NCBI GenBank assembly: GCA_948567375.1
Contig: OX419761.1
Coordinates: forward strand, 37,238,243 to 37,302,242
Direction of reading: 5' to 3'
DNA from: Lunularia cruciata
Lineage: Eukaryota; Streptophyta; Marchantiopsida; Lunulariales; Lunulariaceae
Length of the DNA: 64,000 nucleotides
Shown piece by piece: positions 49,005 to 60,001 of the stretch. Positions within the stretch are counted from its first letter, which is position 1. Each line of letters starts with the position of its first letter. The notes under the pieces are model-generated. The model was not told where the DNA came from. It did not search any database and worked only from the letters and a program-made list of their open reading frames with translations. The translations under genes and the position numbers were made by a program.

Positions 49005-52000
49005 TCAGGAAGCTGCAGCGATGTATTCTTGCACGACCGGATGTCGAGCGTTTGCAAGGTCACTAGGTCTGAGGACTTCGAGAACTTCTCCACTTGCCAC
49101 CAGACATACAACATCTGCTATTCGACGGACTTGCTCCAGGCTATGTGAAACAAATACCACCGTGAGACCACGTGTACGATTCAACTGCAAGACGGACTCC
49201 TCGATGTGCTTCGTAGAAACCGGATCTAAAGCGCTCGTTGGTTCATCAAGCAACAGAATCTGCACACCGCGATAACGGAAAAGAAATCAATAATAACGGC
49301 ACATTCTGCGTGTTGAGTAGTAGAATATATAACACGTTGGAAACAACCCAGTCCGATACCCACGCGTGACTGGACTGCCTTTGACATTACACAGAAACAT
49401 AGTAAAGATTTTCATCACTGTCAGTTGCATAGTTGCATAGATAAGCTTGCGTATATTTGCATAGGAGAGAAAAAGGCGACCACATAGAACACAAGAAGGA
49501 TGGAAAGACCCCCCATCAAAGCCGTACAAGGGAGAACAGAAGAGGTATGTTTGCATACAGGGGTTGGAATCATGTGTGACTAAGATGATTCTAGAAGGCG
49601 TGATGCATAGGTACCTGCAGTGCAGAGTGATTGTGAGCAAGTCTTACCTTAAGAAAAACCTCCAGTTCAGATATTTTAGGTGCAATAGGGTAGATTTTCT
49701 GTATCTGATCAGGATTTAGCCCATTTTACTTTAGAGATGATTAGCTTAACCTTTTCATTTTACTAAAACGAACCACTCTACAGCTCGTGAGATCCCAATG
49801 ACAGTCGTGTGATTCGCTCCAATACCGGGTTACTTGAAAAAGTATTAGCGTGATCCGCCGCAGTACCGGTTACTTGCAGAGCACCGACTAGGGTAGATCG
49901 TTTTAGCAATCCTCTTTACCTTTTATATTTTATCCTTACAGGGAATGATGGGGTCTTTCCATCCTTCTTGTTATCCTACGTGGTCATCTTTCCTTCTTAG
50001 AAAAACCTCGAGCAAGTGTAGACTTGAGAGAAGAGTATAACGTTGAGACATCATCATTGTGTGTGACAGAAATATAACGTTATCACAGTTCTGCATATCA
50101 GGTAATGGAATATAGAACCCGTTGTAAAACAACCCGGTTCCATACCCGTGGCTGACCCTGACTCTTGATGGCAAAGATCATCAAAACTATACAGTAAATA
50201 GAGAAGTAAGTATGGTTAAACCTGTTCCCAAGATTGGCCGTACATACTATACATCGATGGTAAAAGAATGGAAATGCTTGTAACATTTCTTGAATCCAAG
50301 CAACTGGAACATTGAAGAAATGGACATTTATAAATAAAAAGTGCAAAGAAGATTTAGGAAGAACGTCCCAAGAATATATTAGTACACACAAAAAACTCCA
50401 GTCTCAGAAACGTTATTTATCAACTGTTCCCTGAGCGAGTGTATGAAGACAGGGATTTTCCCATGTATGCTCTGTGTCGACTTCAGAATTTACCCATCGC
50501 TCAGTGTCTTACAGCACTGACGAAATAGCAAGTGTCATTCAACAGTTCAAAATCACAGAAAGGAAGATTCAGACTTGACATAATAAGTCTGGGCGAAAAC
50601 ACCTATGACTTCGTCAGTGACCTACGCGACTGTCCAGATAGCTGAATGCAATTTCAATATTCCTCGTGTCGAGTTTCGGTTTACTAGCTCATGAGTGCCA
50701 AGGCAAACTCGGGTCTTCCTAGAACTATCGCTCGATTGAGAGGACATGGAAGCTAGATTTAGTTGTAGCCTCCATTGATATCATACAATATCAAAGGGTG
50801 GACTCGAAATCGATTTTACAGAGGAACAAAACAGCAGAAGGGAATTCTTCATATTGTAAAATGCAGAATAACAAAACAGCAGAAAAGAACTCTGCATATT
50901 GCAACAATAGAATGGTAAGGTAGAAAGAATAAAATCTGGCTTGGAAATTTTTGTACGGTCAGGAATGGATACCATACCTTTAAGAATATCTGTAGAAGTG
51001 AAGAGTATTACTGAAAGCTGAAAGGAAAATTGCATCTAACAATAGTTAAAGAGAAAAGAACTCTGAAACAAGATCCGCGAAGGAGGAACGTAGCGATCCA
51101 AGCAGCATAGTGAGAACAGAACGAGAAACAAGATCCATGTTGGAGTAGTGCAGCGATCCAGGAGCCAGAGCGAATACTAGATCTAAGAGACAGCCCGCAA
51201 CCCGAGGAACGAGGAGCACCCCTTAGAGCGATAAAGTGTTAGACCCTGAGAGTGGAGTAGAGCGAGTGGACTGGAAAGGGAAGTACATAGAACCTTCACT
51301 TTCAAGATCAATGAGTTATGCATAACGTCCTGCAAATGAATGTGTCAGAAAAGAGCATGAACGTACAAAGAACTGTCTTAAGATCGCATGATATACAAGA
51401 CTGTATAATTTGTGAGGGATGATACCTTCTATCACATGTCTCCATATGTACATTTTAAAAATCGTTTCTGATAAGGAAAAGGTAAGTTTGGGGAAAAGAC
51501 AGTACGGATAACATGATTGCATGGTGCCCTATACCAAATTTCTTCCCAAGATACTTACGTAATACAGCTACGCTCCTAGGCAGCGAAGGCTGGAACAAGT
51601 GCCTAGAAAGACAGGACTGATATGAAAATTAGAGCCAAATACCTCTGGTTCATTAGCAAGAGTACGCGCCAAAGCAACCCGCTGCGCCTGGCCAACCGAA
51701 AGCCCAATCACAGACTTGGATGAAAAACTTGGATCCAAGTCTGCTACTTTCAGAAGTTCTTCAACTCTTTTATCTGTAATCTTCTCTCCAGCGAGACTCG
51801 GACCGTACCGTACATTTTCTGCCACAGTGCCTGGTGCATCAAGTTCGCTCTGTGTTAAACAACTTCCAGATCAAATGCGTCCACTAACTTAATCCATATG
51901 TTTCTATTCCAAATATTTTGTACCGACATTCGCCTTCTCTTGTCAATGACAAAGCCTATAGGTCAGTCAGACAGTAAAAAGTTTCGAGCAGCTCTACATG

Positions 52001-54066
52001 TGAGAGCAGGAGCACTCGATTTCCGGAAACATTTAGAATGTTCGGTTAACCCAGTAGCTTCAGACTAAACGTACAGGTCAGGCTATTCAACGCGCAAAAT
52101 GCTTCTCTCTAATTAGTTTACTAGTACTAGACGGTCAAGAACACAGTCACGATAGTGTAGTTCCGTCGGAATTTCAGAGTAGTAGTAGTGATCACTAGTA
52201 TGACGCATTATCCTGTGACTATGCTATTAACCAGTTTCTCTGAAATTATACACAGATTGTGCAAATTATGCTAGATGCAATTGCGAATTTCTGTAAATCT
52301 ACAGCGAAGGAATGAACTTCCAAGCTTGCAAGAGTAAGAGGTATCAACCCGTGAAAGACCAGGAAGTCATCATCGAAAATATGACTTCATTGGACTTACC
52401 ATCAAATAATGTAGGCGTCTGGAAGAGCATTCCGCATCGTCTCCTCACTGAAACGACACTCTGCTTGGTAATATCTTCTCCATCAAGAAAAATTGTTCCG
52501 GCAGGAGGTTCCCACAAACGATTGATAGCCCGTAAAATGGTCGATTTCCCACTCCCACTTGGACCAATTATTCCCACAATTTGCCCCGCTTGAACGTGTA
52601 GAGAGACGCCCACAAGAATATGATTCCCGTCCTCCGTGAACTTGTCCAGACCGTCTATGCTGATTTTAGGGTGGACTACCTTGACAGTGGTATCAGGTAT
52701 GGCCAGAAGATGTTTTCTCGCTTCTTCCTCGCCTCCTACACAACATAGCACGAAGTACTCAGAAAAATGCCAATCTAATCTGACCATCAATTAAAGCATT
52801 CCCTCCATTACCAACGGAATGGCCCTCATCTGCTTCAAACAAACGTAAGCTTGAGGAGATTGTCACTAGATAGAAATCTCGTTTCAAGAGCAAAAGTTAT
52901 GACATCAAAGACATAACTCATGGTATGAGGAAACATTAAATTGAGCACGTCAATCACCCTTGACAACCATAGAAAGCTCAATCACCGGGCAATCCCGAAC
53001 TGGTAATCATCCAATAATCTGCGTCTCCTTTGGCTCTCAACATCGCAAATACGGAGCAACAAGATTATTAGCATCCCTTCTACTATCTTCTGTAGTGACC
53101 AGAAATGCCTCCTCTGCGCCAGAATTATAACAAATACTAACCAGCAAATTTTCCATAGTCGGTTTTGTAATAGCTACCCACATTGGTTATATTTAGCTCT
53201 TACAATAAGGTCCACGGCTTACATCCGCTCGAGGCCAGGACCATCAAAGAACCAACTACTCCTTCCTGGTTGCATAGCTCTTCTTTGCAAATGAGCAAAG
53301 CTCATTTGGAGTACTGTTATACAAAACTCGTTTACGAGAACTCGGTTTCACACCCACATGGATGGAGGGACTCTTCGAAGTTTATATGCACACTGAGCTT
53401 CTTCAATAGCTCGGCATAAGAACTCACAGCGCGGTATGTGGTCATCCAGCAACTACCTCTTTGCGGCAAGTTCGTTTGCTTTGTACATATCCGGCTGCTC
53501 TAATATTGTGATGAAACAGTGAGGATCTATGACTGCTGTCTCTCGTTTATAAACCCTTGACTTGCTCGAATGCGACTTCTGCTCGACACCGTAGGAGACG
53601 TGACGTAGGAGCAAAGCATAGGCAGCTCAATGGTCGTTACCGCTCATAATGTGGCTACTCACCAATTCTTCTCTCACGTATAGCTAAAAGTCTGCAAGAT
53701 CACACGCTCTAAAAGGTGCAGGATAGCCAGGAATATTGAAATTCAGGGAAAGAACTTTCAAAATAGTGCTATAGGCCAGAAAGAACTCCTATGCTCCAAC
53801 TAAATTGGTTCAGTGCGTTTGGCGAAAGTGAATACGAGTTGTTCCCTCATACACTGATCGTTAGATACCCCAATCCTCTGTATAACATTAAGGACTTATC
53901 AAGCTGAGCGTGCTGTCACAGAAGCGAACGTCTACAGAGAAATTCCAAGGGCTAGCGAAACAAAACATTGTCGATTGAACAAAAGCCAAGAGAACACCAA
54001 ATCCTACAAAGCTTACAGATGAAGAAATGAACGAAAAGAAGAGGAACCTGAAGAACGAATCGCCAT
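49005..54066 (-). CDS. STAR1: STAR1/ABCI17-type ABC transporter ATP-binding protein, 265 aa, four exons
   Basis: Exons in coding order: 54066-54048 (tentative, 19 nt), 52735-52400, 51830-51643, 49259-49005; phases match and the total of 265 residues is close to the about 263 I recall for the Arabidopsis protein. It is a soluble nucleotide-binding domain: Walker A GPSGSGKST, Q-loop FQTPTLFDG, signature SVGQAQRVALARTLANEPE, Walker B LLLDEPTSALDP, H-loop FVSHS, all intact. In flowering plants STAR1 pairs with the membrane protein STAR2/ALS3 and is needed for aluminium tolerance; the partner is not in this window. The first exon is chosen for its phase and length only. The last intron is 2.4 kb and carries two retroposon copies (49464 and 49670). 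Confidence 0.85.
49464..49544 (-). mobile_element. Short retroposon, family A, with 13-bp target-site duplication
   Basis: Flanked by GTATATTTGCATA (49451-49463) and GTATGTTTGCATA (49545-49557), one mismatch. The fixed end reads GGCGACCACATAG here, diverged from GGCGACCGCGTAGG. It lies in the last intron of the STAR1-type gene. Confidence 0.75.
49670..49993 (+). mobile_element. Family A retroposon copy split by an insertion
   Basis: The left part (49670-49735) begins ATATTTTAGGTGCAATAGG and reaches TTAGCCCATTTTAC; the right part (49926-49993) resumes at TTTATCCTTAC and ends CCTACGTGGTCATCTTTCC. About 190 bases between them, containing a direct repeat of ACCGG(G)TTACTTG, are absent from other copies. 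In the last intron of the STAR1-type gene. Confidence 0.6.
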
Positions 54067-55992
54067 CTAGAGAGTCACGGAAAAACTAGCCACGATACGA
54101 AGCGGTACATGAAGCTCATCGACGATGATTATTTAAGAAGCTCAAACAAAACAGGTAGGGAGCGATCACTGGACACGTCCTTGGCAGTTAAACCAGACCC
54201 GGATATTCCTGGACAGCTCTTATTCTTGCTTCATACTACCATCGTCATTCGCCGTGAACTCCCGGTACTTGTTAGAGTTCCTTGTTTCTAGCTCTATTCC
54301 GCTGTGCATCCTCCCTCTTAATTGACGGATAACCCGAATTTTACGCCGTTCATAGACAAACATTGAAGTCTTCACTGTTCATGGGCCCAAAAACTCACCA
54401 GTGCCAAACGGCTATCCTTCCTTGCAAACTTTGTCTAAATTTTGGTGCACATGGTCCTACTTTAGCAGTACTAGTACATGAGAGACTGAACTTTATCCTG
54501 TTTATTCAGTGTGTAGCGTGGTTACGCACTGTATCCTCGCGCCAACTCGTGCCAGGCGAAGGTCATCGCTTAGAAATATTCGATTGGTTACTGGAACAAG
54601 CTCTCAAATTTTTGCAAGAAGATATATCATGCCAATAATACCCACCACGCGTTGAGTGCATATTTGTTACCAGTTTTCTACTTTCATAGGCATCCGACAC
54701 GATTAATGCATTTGATACAGACGATTATCCTCTTTCCGATCTGATAGTAAAATATTCTATGATTAAATATCTCAATCCTTCGTGCACAATAGCTGATCCA
54801 ATCAAAGCGTTGATTTACGCTTCGTCCTTGAATGAGCCCAGCCTAGTACTTCCGGTTGGATATGGACCACTCGATTTTCCCAAGCGTACAGGAACGTCGT
54901 TTGGCTGGTCTATACTGTACAGAAATTCTGATTGTATTCATCCCTTGTCTGTCATGACTCGAAACATTGTGCGTTATCACTAGAACTGGATCACATCGTC
55001 CTTCCCGGGGTCTTGCTAAGCAAAGGGATCAGGGAAGTGCATTACCTAGGCCTTTCTTTCAGACTGCTGTCTTTACCCAGATAAATGGGCTCCAACCTTC
55101 TGGAGGTACGTGACGTTCACTGCACAAGTAAGTACTGGTTGAGCTGAACTGCGGTGAATCCTCTCTATCATTCCTGTTGGATCCTTCAAGGAAATTTCAT
55201 TCTAAGGATAACCAATCATTTGAGCACCTTGTAAAATCTCTACTGACGAGGAGACTAGCGAGCTCCAAAGTTATGAGTAGATATTGCTTGTTGAAAAATT
55301 CGTTATGTCTGGGCAATTTATGTACTAACGAGCGGAGAAACAGGGACCTTCTCTCGCTGCCAACATGATCGTCAAATTTGATTATAAAACATTCACGTTT
55401 GACAGAAGGCAATAAAAAGTCTCTGTCCCTTGAATCTCCTGGTCAAGATGTAGATTTCAATCAACCATAGGTCCATGTCTGGGACTAGAAAAAGTGCAGG
55501 AGAAGAGACAAGCGATAGGGGAAAGTTTTCGACCCACTAGCTGAATGCGTGATCCCTTCATCATGAGCTATTTGGATGGATGATTCTACACTAACCCTGT
55601 CTGCCAGTGAGTCAGCAAAAGTTGGCCGTTTTGTATAGTCAACAACCTTACCGCCATATCCGGTAATGGCCTTTCCGTGTGTGACTGACAGCAGGTTAAA
55701 TTTTCGAGGCGAGTGGAAGAATCCACAGTGGACGGATATTTTACAGATGGCAGACTGACTGTAGTATCGACCTTACGGTTTGCACGGATAATATTTGATC
55801 CTTGTGAATTACTATCAGTTACTAGCCAGTCTTGGTACATTTACTCCAAGAGCAAACTCTCTAGCCCGTTCAGCTGGGTTTGTGGGAAACAAAGTCCGTT
55901 CCATGGAGAACTGAAGAATGCCAAAGACATCAAAGGAGCATTTCCAGAAAGACGCCTGAGAAAACTTTCACTCTCACAACAAGCCTAAATTA

Positions 55993-56136
55993 AAATATCT
56001 TAGGTGCAGGAGGCAGATTTCTCATACCGTTACTATAGGGGCTTAGCCCCATTTTACCTTTTTACCTGTCTTATCCTTGTACGGCTTGTAGGAGTCTTTT
56101 CATCTGTCTTGTCATCCTACGCGGTCGCCCTTTTTG
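55993..56136 (+). mobile_element. Family A retroposon, longest single copy
   Basis: Runs from AATATCTTAGGTGCAGGAGG through the palindrome GGGGCTTAGCCCC to CCTACGCGGTCGCCCTTTTTG, about 144 bases. AAATATCT occurs at both ends (near 55993 and 56142) but overlaps the family's own start sequence, so it is weak evidence for a duplication. Confidence 0.7.
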
Positions 56137-56431
56137 TTTCTGAAATATCTCCTTGGGTTTTGAAGTCGATTTGGGTACAACTATGAGGCATGATCAAGGA
56201 CATGACGTGTGCTATAAGCGGCAGCGGAAGCGTTGCTTCCTACCCTCGCTGAGTTTCAGAAGAATTCTTCTCTTCCACCAACTTAGGACCTTAACTATAA
56301 AAACAGATACCAGGGACCCCTTCAGTCGAGGTGATTCATCAGAGAGTGAAACTTCTCACTGGCAGTAGTAAATAGCGCCTCCCGATGTCGAAGAGTTGAG
56401 GTAAGTAAGAGATACTTCAAGTCTACAGGTT

Positions 56432-56683
56432 CTACTTGTGTTCTACGCATGTTGTGATGAAGACAAGGGCTCTGCTAAGGTTGTGAACAAATCCTAGCCC
56501 ATCCGTATCGAGATGTCCGGCCACCGGCGAGTCGGTAGTCCTGTGAGACTGAAGAAGCGGCGTATAGGCCTCAGTTCGATCCTTACATCTTGCAATTGTA
56601 TGTGCACCTCTCGAGGTCAAGAAATGATTCCTGAGTATGTTAGCAACAAGATCCCCTCCTTGAAATGAAGCCAGCGTTTCCAA
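56432..56683 (-). CDS. Hypothetical ORF, 83 aa
   Basis: An ATG frame with balanced composition and a hydrophobic end. No recognisable motif, and no splice partner found. May be chance. Confidence 0.15.
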   Translation of the reverse strand: METLASFQGGDLVANILRNHFLTSRGAHTIARCKDRTEAYTPLLQSHRTTDSPVAGHLDTDGLGFVHNLSRALVFITTCVEHK

Positions 56684-57281
56684 TGGTCTTCAAAGAGGTA
56701 CGTATGAGTAGGCTTCATCTTCCGATACATTGCGGAATGCGCGACTAGAACTAGCATTCTACATTATGTTAAAAGTTCTGATCTCGAAAACCTACCAGCT
56801 AATCAGGAGAGCTGTACACTGTGGCCAGCAGACTCACTCAAGAGGCAGAATTCGTCAGGTCAACGTACACGCTTCATGACGAATGTACCTCCATGTACCC
56901 CCATGTACCACCATGTACCTTGTTGACCTTTTGACCCAAGAGTCCCTATGCAACCGTACTTTCTATACCATTTACGTACGTGGAACACAATACTTTTCTA
57001 TTTGTGTATACTTGCTCTTCCCAGGTGCTGACCTTTTCCCACTTTCAACGCTGACAAGGCTAAAGCCCAGTTTAGCTTTTCTATGTCACCCGAACCTAAT
57101 TGTAGACTAATATTGTCAGAACAGGGTCCCAGTAAATTGTGGGAGATGGGATTATCTATGCTTAAGCAACTAAACCTCAGCCGACGTGTCTAGCACGTCG
57201 AATCTGAACTGCTGACAAGTAAAATTGTTCGTGATTGTAATCAAGCTCTTCATAGTTACAATGGTTCAACCCACTTGAACT

Positions 57282-57360
57282 TAGAAGAAGGCGACCGCGT
57301 AGGAAAAACGAAGGATGGGAAGACCCCCACTAAGCCGTACAAGGGAGAGACAAAAAAGGT
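57282..57360 (-). mobile_element. Short retroposon, family A, with 14-bp target-site duplication
   Basis: Flanked by exact duplicates AACCCACTTGAACT (57268-57281 and 57361-57374). In family orientation it starts at ACCTTTTTTGTCTCTCC, so it lacks the GGGGCTTAGCCCC part, and ends CCTACGCGGTCGCCTTCTTC. The perfect duplication marks it as a young copy. Confidence 0.85.
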
Positions 57361-57472
57361 AACCCACTTGAACTGGGATTGTCGGAGAAATACTGCGAGA
57401 CTTGAATAGGATTCCAGACTACGGTTTACATGCCAAATATCCTTAGAGAACCTCCTAATCATGGAAAGGATA

Positions 57473-57747
57473 AAGAGCAATCTATTTCCCCCATTCAGGA
57501 AATCGTAACTCCAGCCGAACGGAATGGGACGGGGACGAGGATGTAGAGTCTAGCCAGAGCGCAACAAGAGTACATGTGCCAGATGACCAGCTTGGGAGGT
57601 CGACAGAGGTGAAAGCTAGGAACAATAGGACTCGGGACTTCTCTTCTAGAGTGATGAAGGATAATTTTAGATTTCTTGATACCAACAGCGGCAGAATCCT
57701 GCCCACTGTTGTGAATCTTCTTATGATGAGGGTGGAGCGGGTTTAAG
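57473..57747 (+). CDS. Unrecognised coding-like ORF without a start
   Basis: A frame of about 90 codons open between two stops, ending TAA, with hydrophilic, coding-like content (blocks DDQLGRSTEVKARNN and NFRFLDTNSGRILPT). No ATG near its beginning, so it would be an exon or part of a transposon protein. It begins about 100 bases after a retroposon copy. Confidence 0.25.
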
Positions 57748-58979
57748 GGAGACTAGTATCAGTGTTGGACTGTCGGTTATTTCCTCAACTAATCAATGCG
57801 AAGATGCATTGACTTTTAGATTACACACAAACTCTCTCTCGCTATGCTGTAGCGTAGATCAATCGTAGCTCAAAGTTAGACCCTCTTAATCCAACAAATT
57901 AATGTTATCAGATCTTTGACCATCATTAGCACTACGTCTGAGAATTAAACTAAAAGTAGTCTGGTCAAAATTGGCCTGGTCCCCACTTGGAGACTGTGTA
58001 AGAAGTGTAAGAAGGGGAAAATCCTGCACGATTAGAACCTCCCAAAATGCCTGCGGTCCTAGGCGGCCGTTTCTGAGAAGAAAGTAGGTAATTAAAATTC
58101 CACTCCAAACCTTGCGCTGCTTGCATTTGCTTTTCAGCTTCCTGCATGACCCAGCTTCGTTTTCGCGATAAAAGATTAGAACCTTGTCACCATTAATTTG
58201 GTAGGGCTATCAGTTCGTCCTTAAACAGACAGTCCTAGACGTGTAATTGGCCCTGAGTGTCGCTGGAGACTAACCCTAACATTTCTAGAAGTTTTATATT
58301 CAATCTTGGAAGGTTTTGCTCGAGTTAACTTGTGGTGCTTTTTGGACCTAAGAGCTAAAATGCACAGCTTCGGGGTATCTTAGGTCCAAACTTCCAACCT
58401 ATGTAAACAAGGATTTGGATCTCAGTGAACGGGTTGAAGAAAAAACCTGATGTTTCGCGAGATAGGTCTCAAAACATTCGTCGCTTACAGAAACTTACAT
58501 AAATAGAATAAAATAAACAGCCGTCATTTCCCTTACTGAGTTCCACAATTTATCCTTTGACCATATTACTGTTTTATAGCTAGCTGACTTAGAAGGTCCC
58601 GGGTCTTCCCTGTAATTTGGAATCGAGGGAAGTTCTATCTCGGAGGAAGTGAGGTTCCACCCCTCCATATTGTTATTTACGCTGGTCTTCAAAGAAAATC
58701 AACGTACCAGAAGCGAAAGGTGAGTCTTGTCCCTTCACAATTGCAGCACTTGTAGAATCTTTAGAATGTCTACTCTACAAATGTGCAAGCATTTGTAGAG
58801 CGCTAGGGCGCTACAGATTAATGCATGTAAGAGCGTTAGGGTACAATGACCCAGGAGGAGAGACAGCTCATATTAGATCATAGAAGACGTATCAATTACC
58901 CTATCAGTGGTAACTGCTTCCGATTGATGTGACAAACTGAATCCACATCGTTGATATAATCAAGAGAGAACTCCATTGC

Positions 58980-59201
58980 ATGACGCAGGCTTCTATCGCC
59001 ACGATATTTCCCAGCCAACTAGAAGAAGCGGTTCGTCTAAATACCCTCACCACTGGAACAGATGAAAAACTTGAAAACATCGAAGTTCCACATCGATTGT
59101 TTACGGTTAACGACATCTATAGCACCTCCCACCTCTTTAAGTCAGTAGCAATTCACTTCCCTTATTCCTTATACTACGATAACCCTGCATATGATGACTA
59201 A
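58980..59201 (+). CDS. Hypothetical ORF, 73 aa
   Basis: An ATG frame with a leading helix (SQLEEAVRLNTL) and a Tyr-rich end. No family recognised and no neighbouring exon found. Confidence 0.15.
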   Translation: MTQASIATIFPSQLEEAVRLNTLTTGTDEKLENIEVPHRLFTVNDIYSTSHLFKSVAIHFPYSLYYDNPAYDD

Positions 59202-59369
59202 AACTGACCTACGGGCATTCGTCTAAATGAGATTTTTACCAGAGGCTGGACTCTGGGCGACAATGTATAACTGCAAATCGAATAGAAGAATAGGAGTTGA
59301 GACGATGGAAATGAACAGAATCCGTGGACGCAAAAGGAAATAATTGTTCCGTATTGCCTTTGGAACATA

Positions 59370-59449
59370 TTACCTTTTTTGTCTCTCCCTTGTACAGCTT
59401 GATGGGGTCTTCCCATCCTTCATTTTTCCTACGCGGTCGCCTGTTCCTT
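59370..59449 (+). mobile_element. Short retroposon, family A, with 13-bp target-site duplication
   Basis: Flanked by exact duplicates CCTTTGGAACATA (59357-59369 and 59450-59462). It begins TTACCTTTTTTGTCTCTCC and ends CCTACGCGGTCGCCTGTTCCTT. It starts at the same internal point as the 57282 copy. Confidence 0.85.
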
Positions 59450-59695
59450 CCTTTGGAACATAAGACAAGAACAAATCCATAACTCCGGTTTCATTGACCT
59501 CATTAACTGATGTGAGACAAAAGCTTGTGGGAATGTCCAAGGCTGATTTTCTTGATCAGCCCATCATTAATTCTCAGCAGTTATACACCACAAGAGCACT
59601 ATTCCTCCGCAAGTACACGCGGGTATCACCAAACACCTACAATGTTTATCGCCTGTCCACATTTTTGCGCTTGGCACACCGAATTGTCACAACCC

Positions 59696-60001
59696 TCAGT
59701 ACGTGCAGAACTTTTTCTGCTCAAGCGGAGAAGTAGACGCTGAGTATTTTGAGAATCGTACGGCTGTGGCCGCACTAGGTAAAGAGAAAGGAAAGGGCAA
59801 CTTCTGATTACGATGCCAAGATAGTGGAAACAGTCCTATTTTTGCATCGTCCGCGATATGTTTAATACGTAGAAAGGAGTTGCCCTCAACTGATACCCCT
59901 TCGTCGCGAATGCAACTTTGATACAGAGGGAGCATTCGTGCATGTTTTCCTAGACGAATAGCGAGGGGGAGACTGTATAAAGTGATGCTTGCCATAGCCA
60001 T
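59696..60001 (-). CDS. Hypothetical protein, 101 aa
   Basis: ATG frame with balanced composition; the first 25 residues (MAMASITLYSLPLAIRLGK) could act as an organelle-targeting signal, and the middle is evenly charged (block VEGNSFLRIKHIADDAKIG). A second coding-like frame starts at ATG 60255 just upstream with block KEQELAAWVVESEVDNEIE and a GTCAGT donor, but the phases do not join. I recognise no family. Confidence 0.3.
   Translation of the reverse strand: MAMASITLYSLPLAIRLGKHARMLPLYQSCIRDEGVSVEGNSFLRIKHIADDAKIGLFPLSWHRNQKLPFPFSLPSAATAVRFSKYSASTSPLEQKKFCTY

Noticed and set aside
46731-57360. Group II intron domain V remnants suggested by the GAGCCGTAC motif
   Set aside because: The motif is only part of the short repeat family; the paired strand and bulge expected of domain V are absent.
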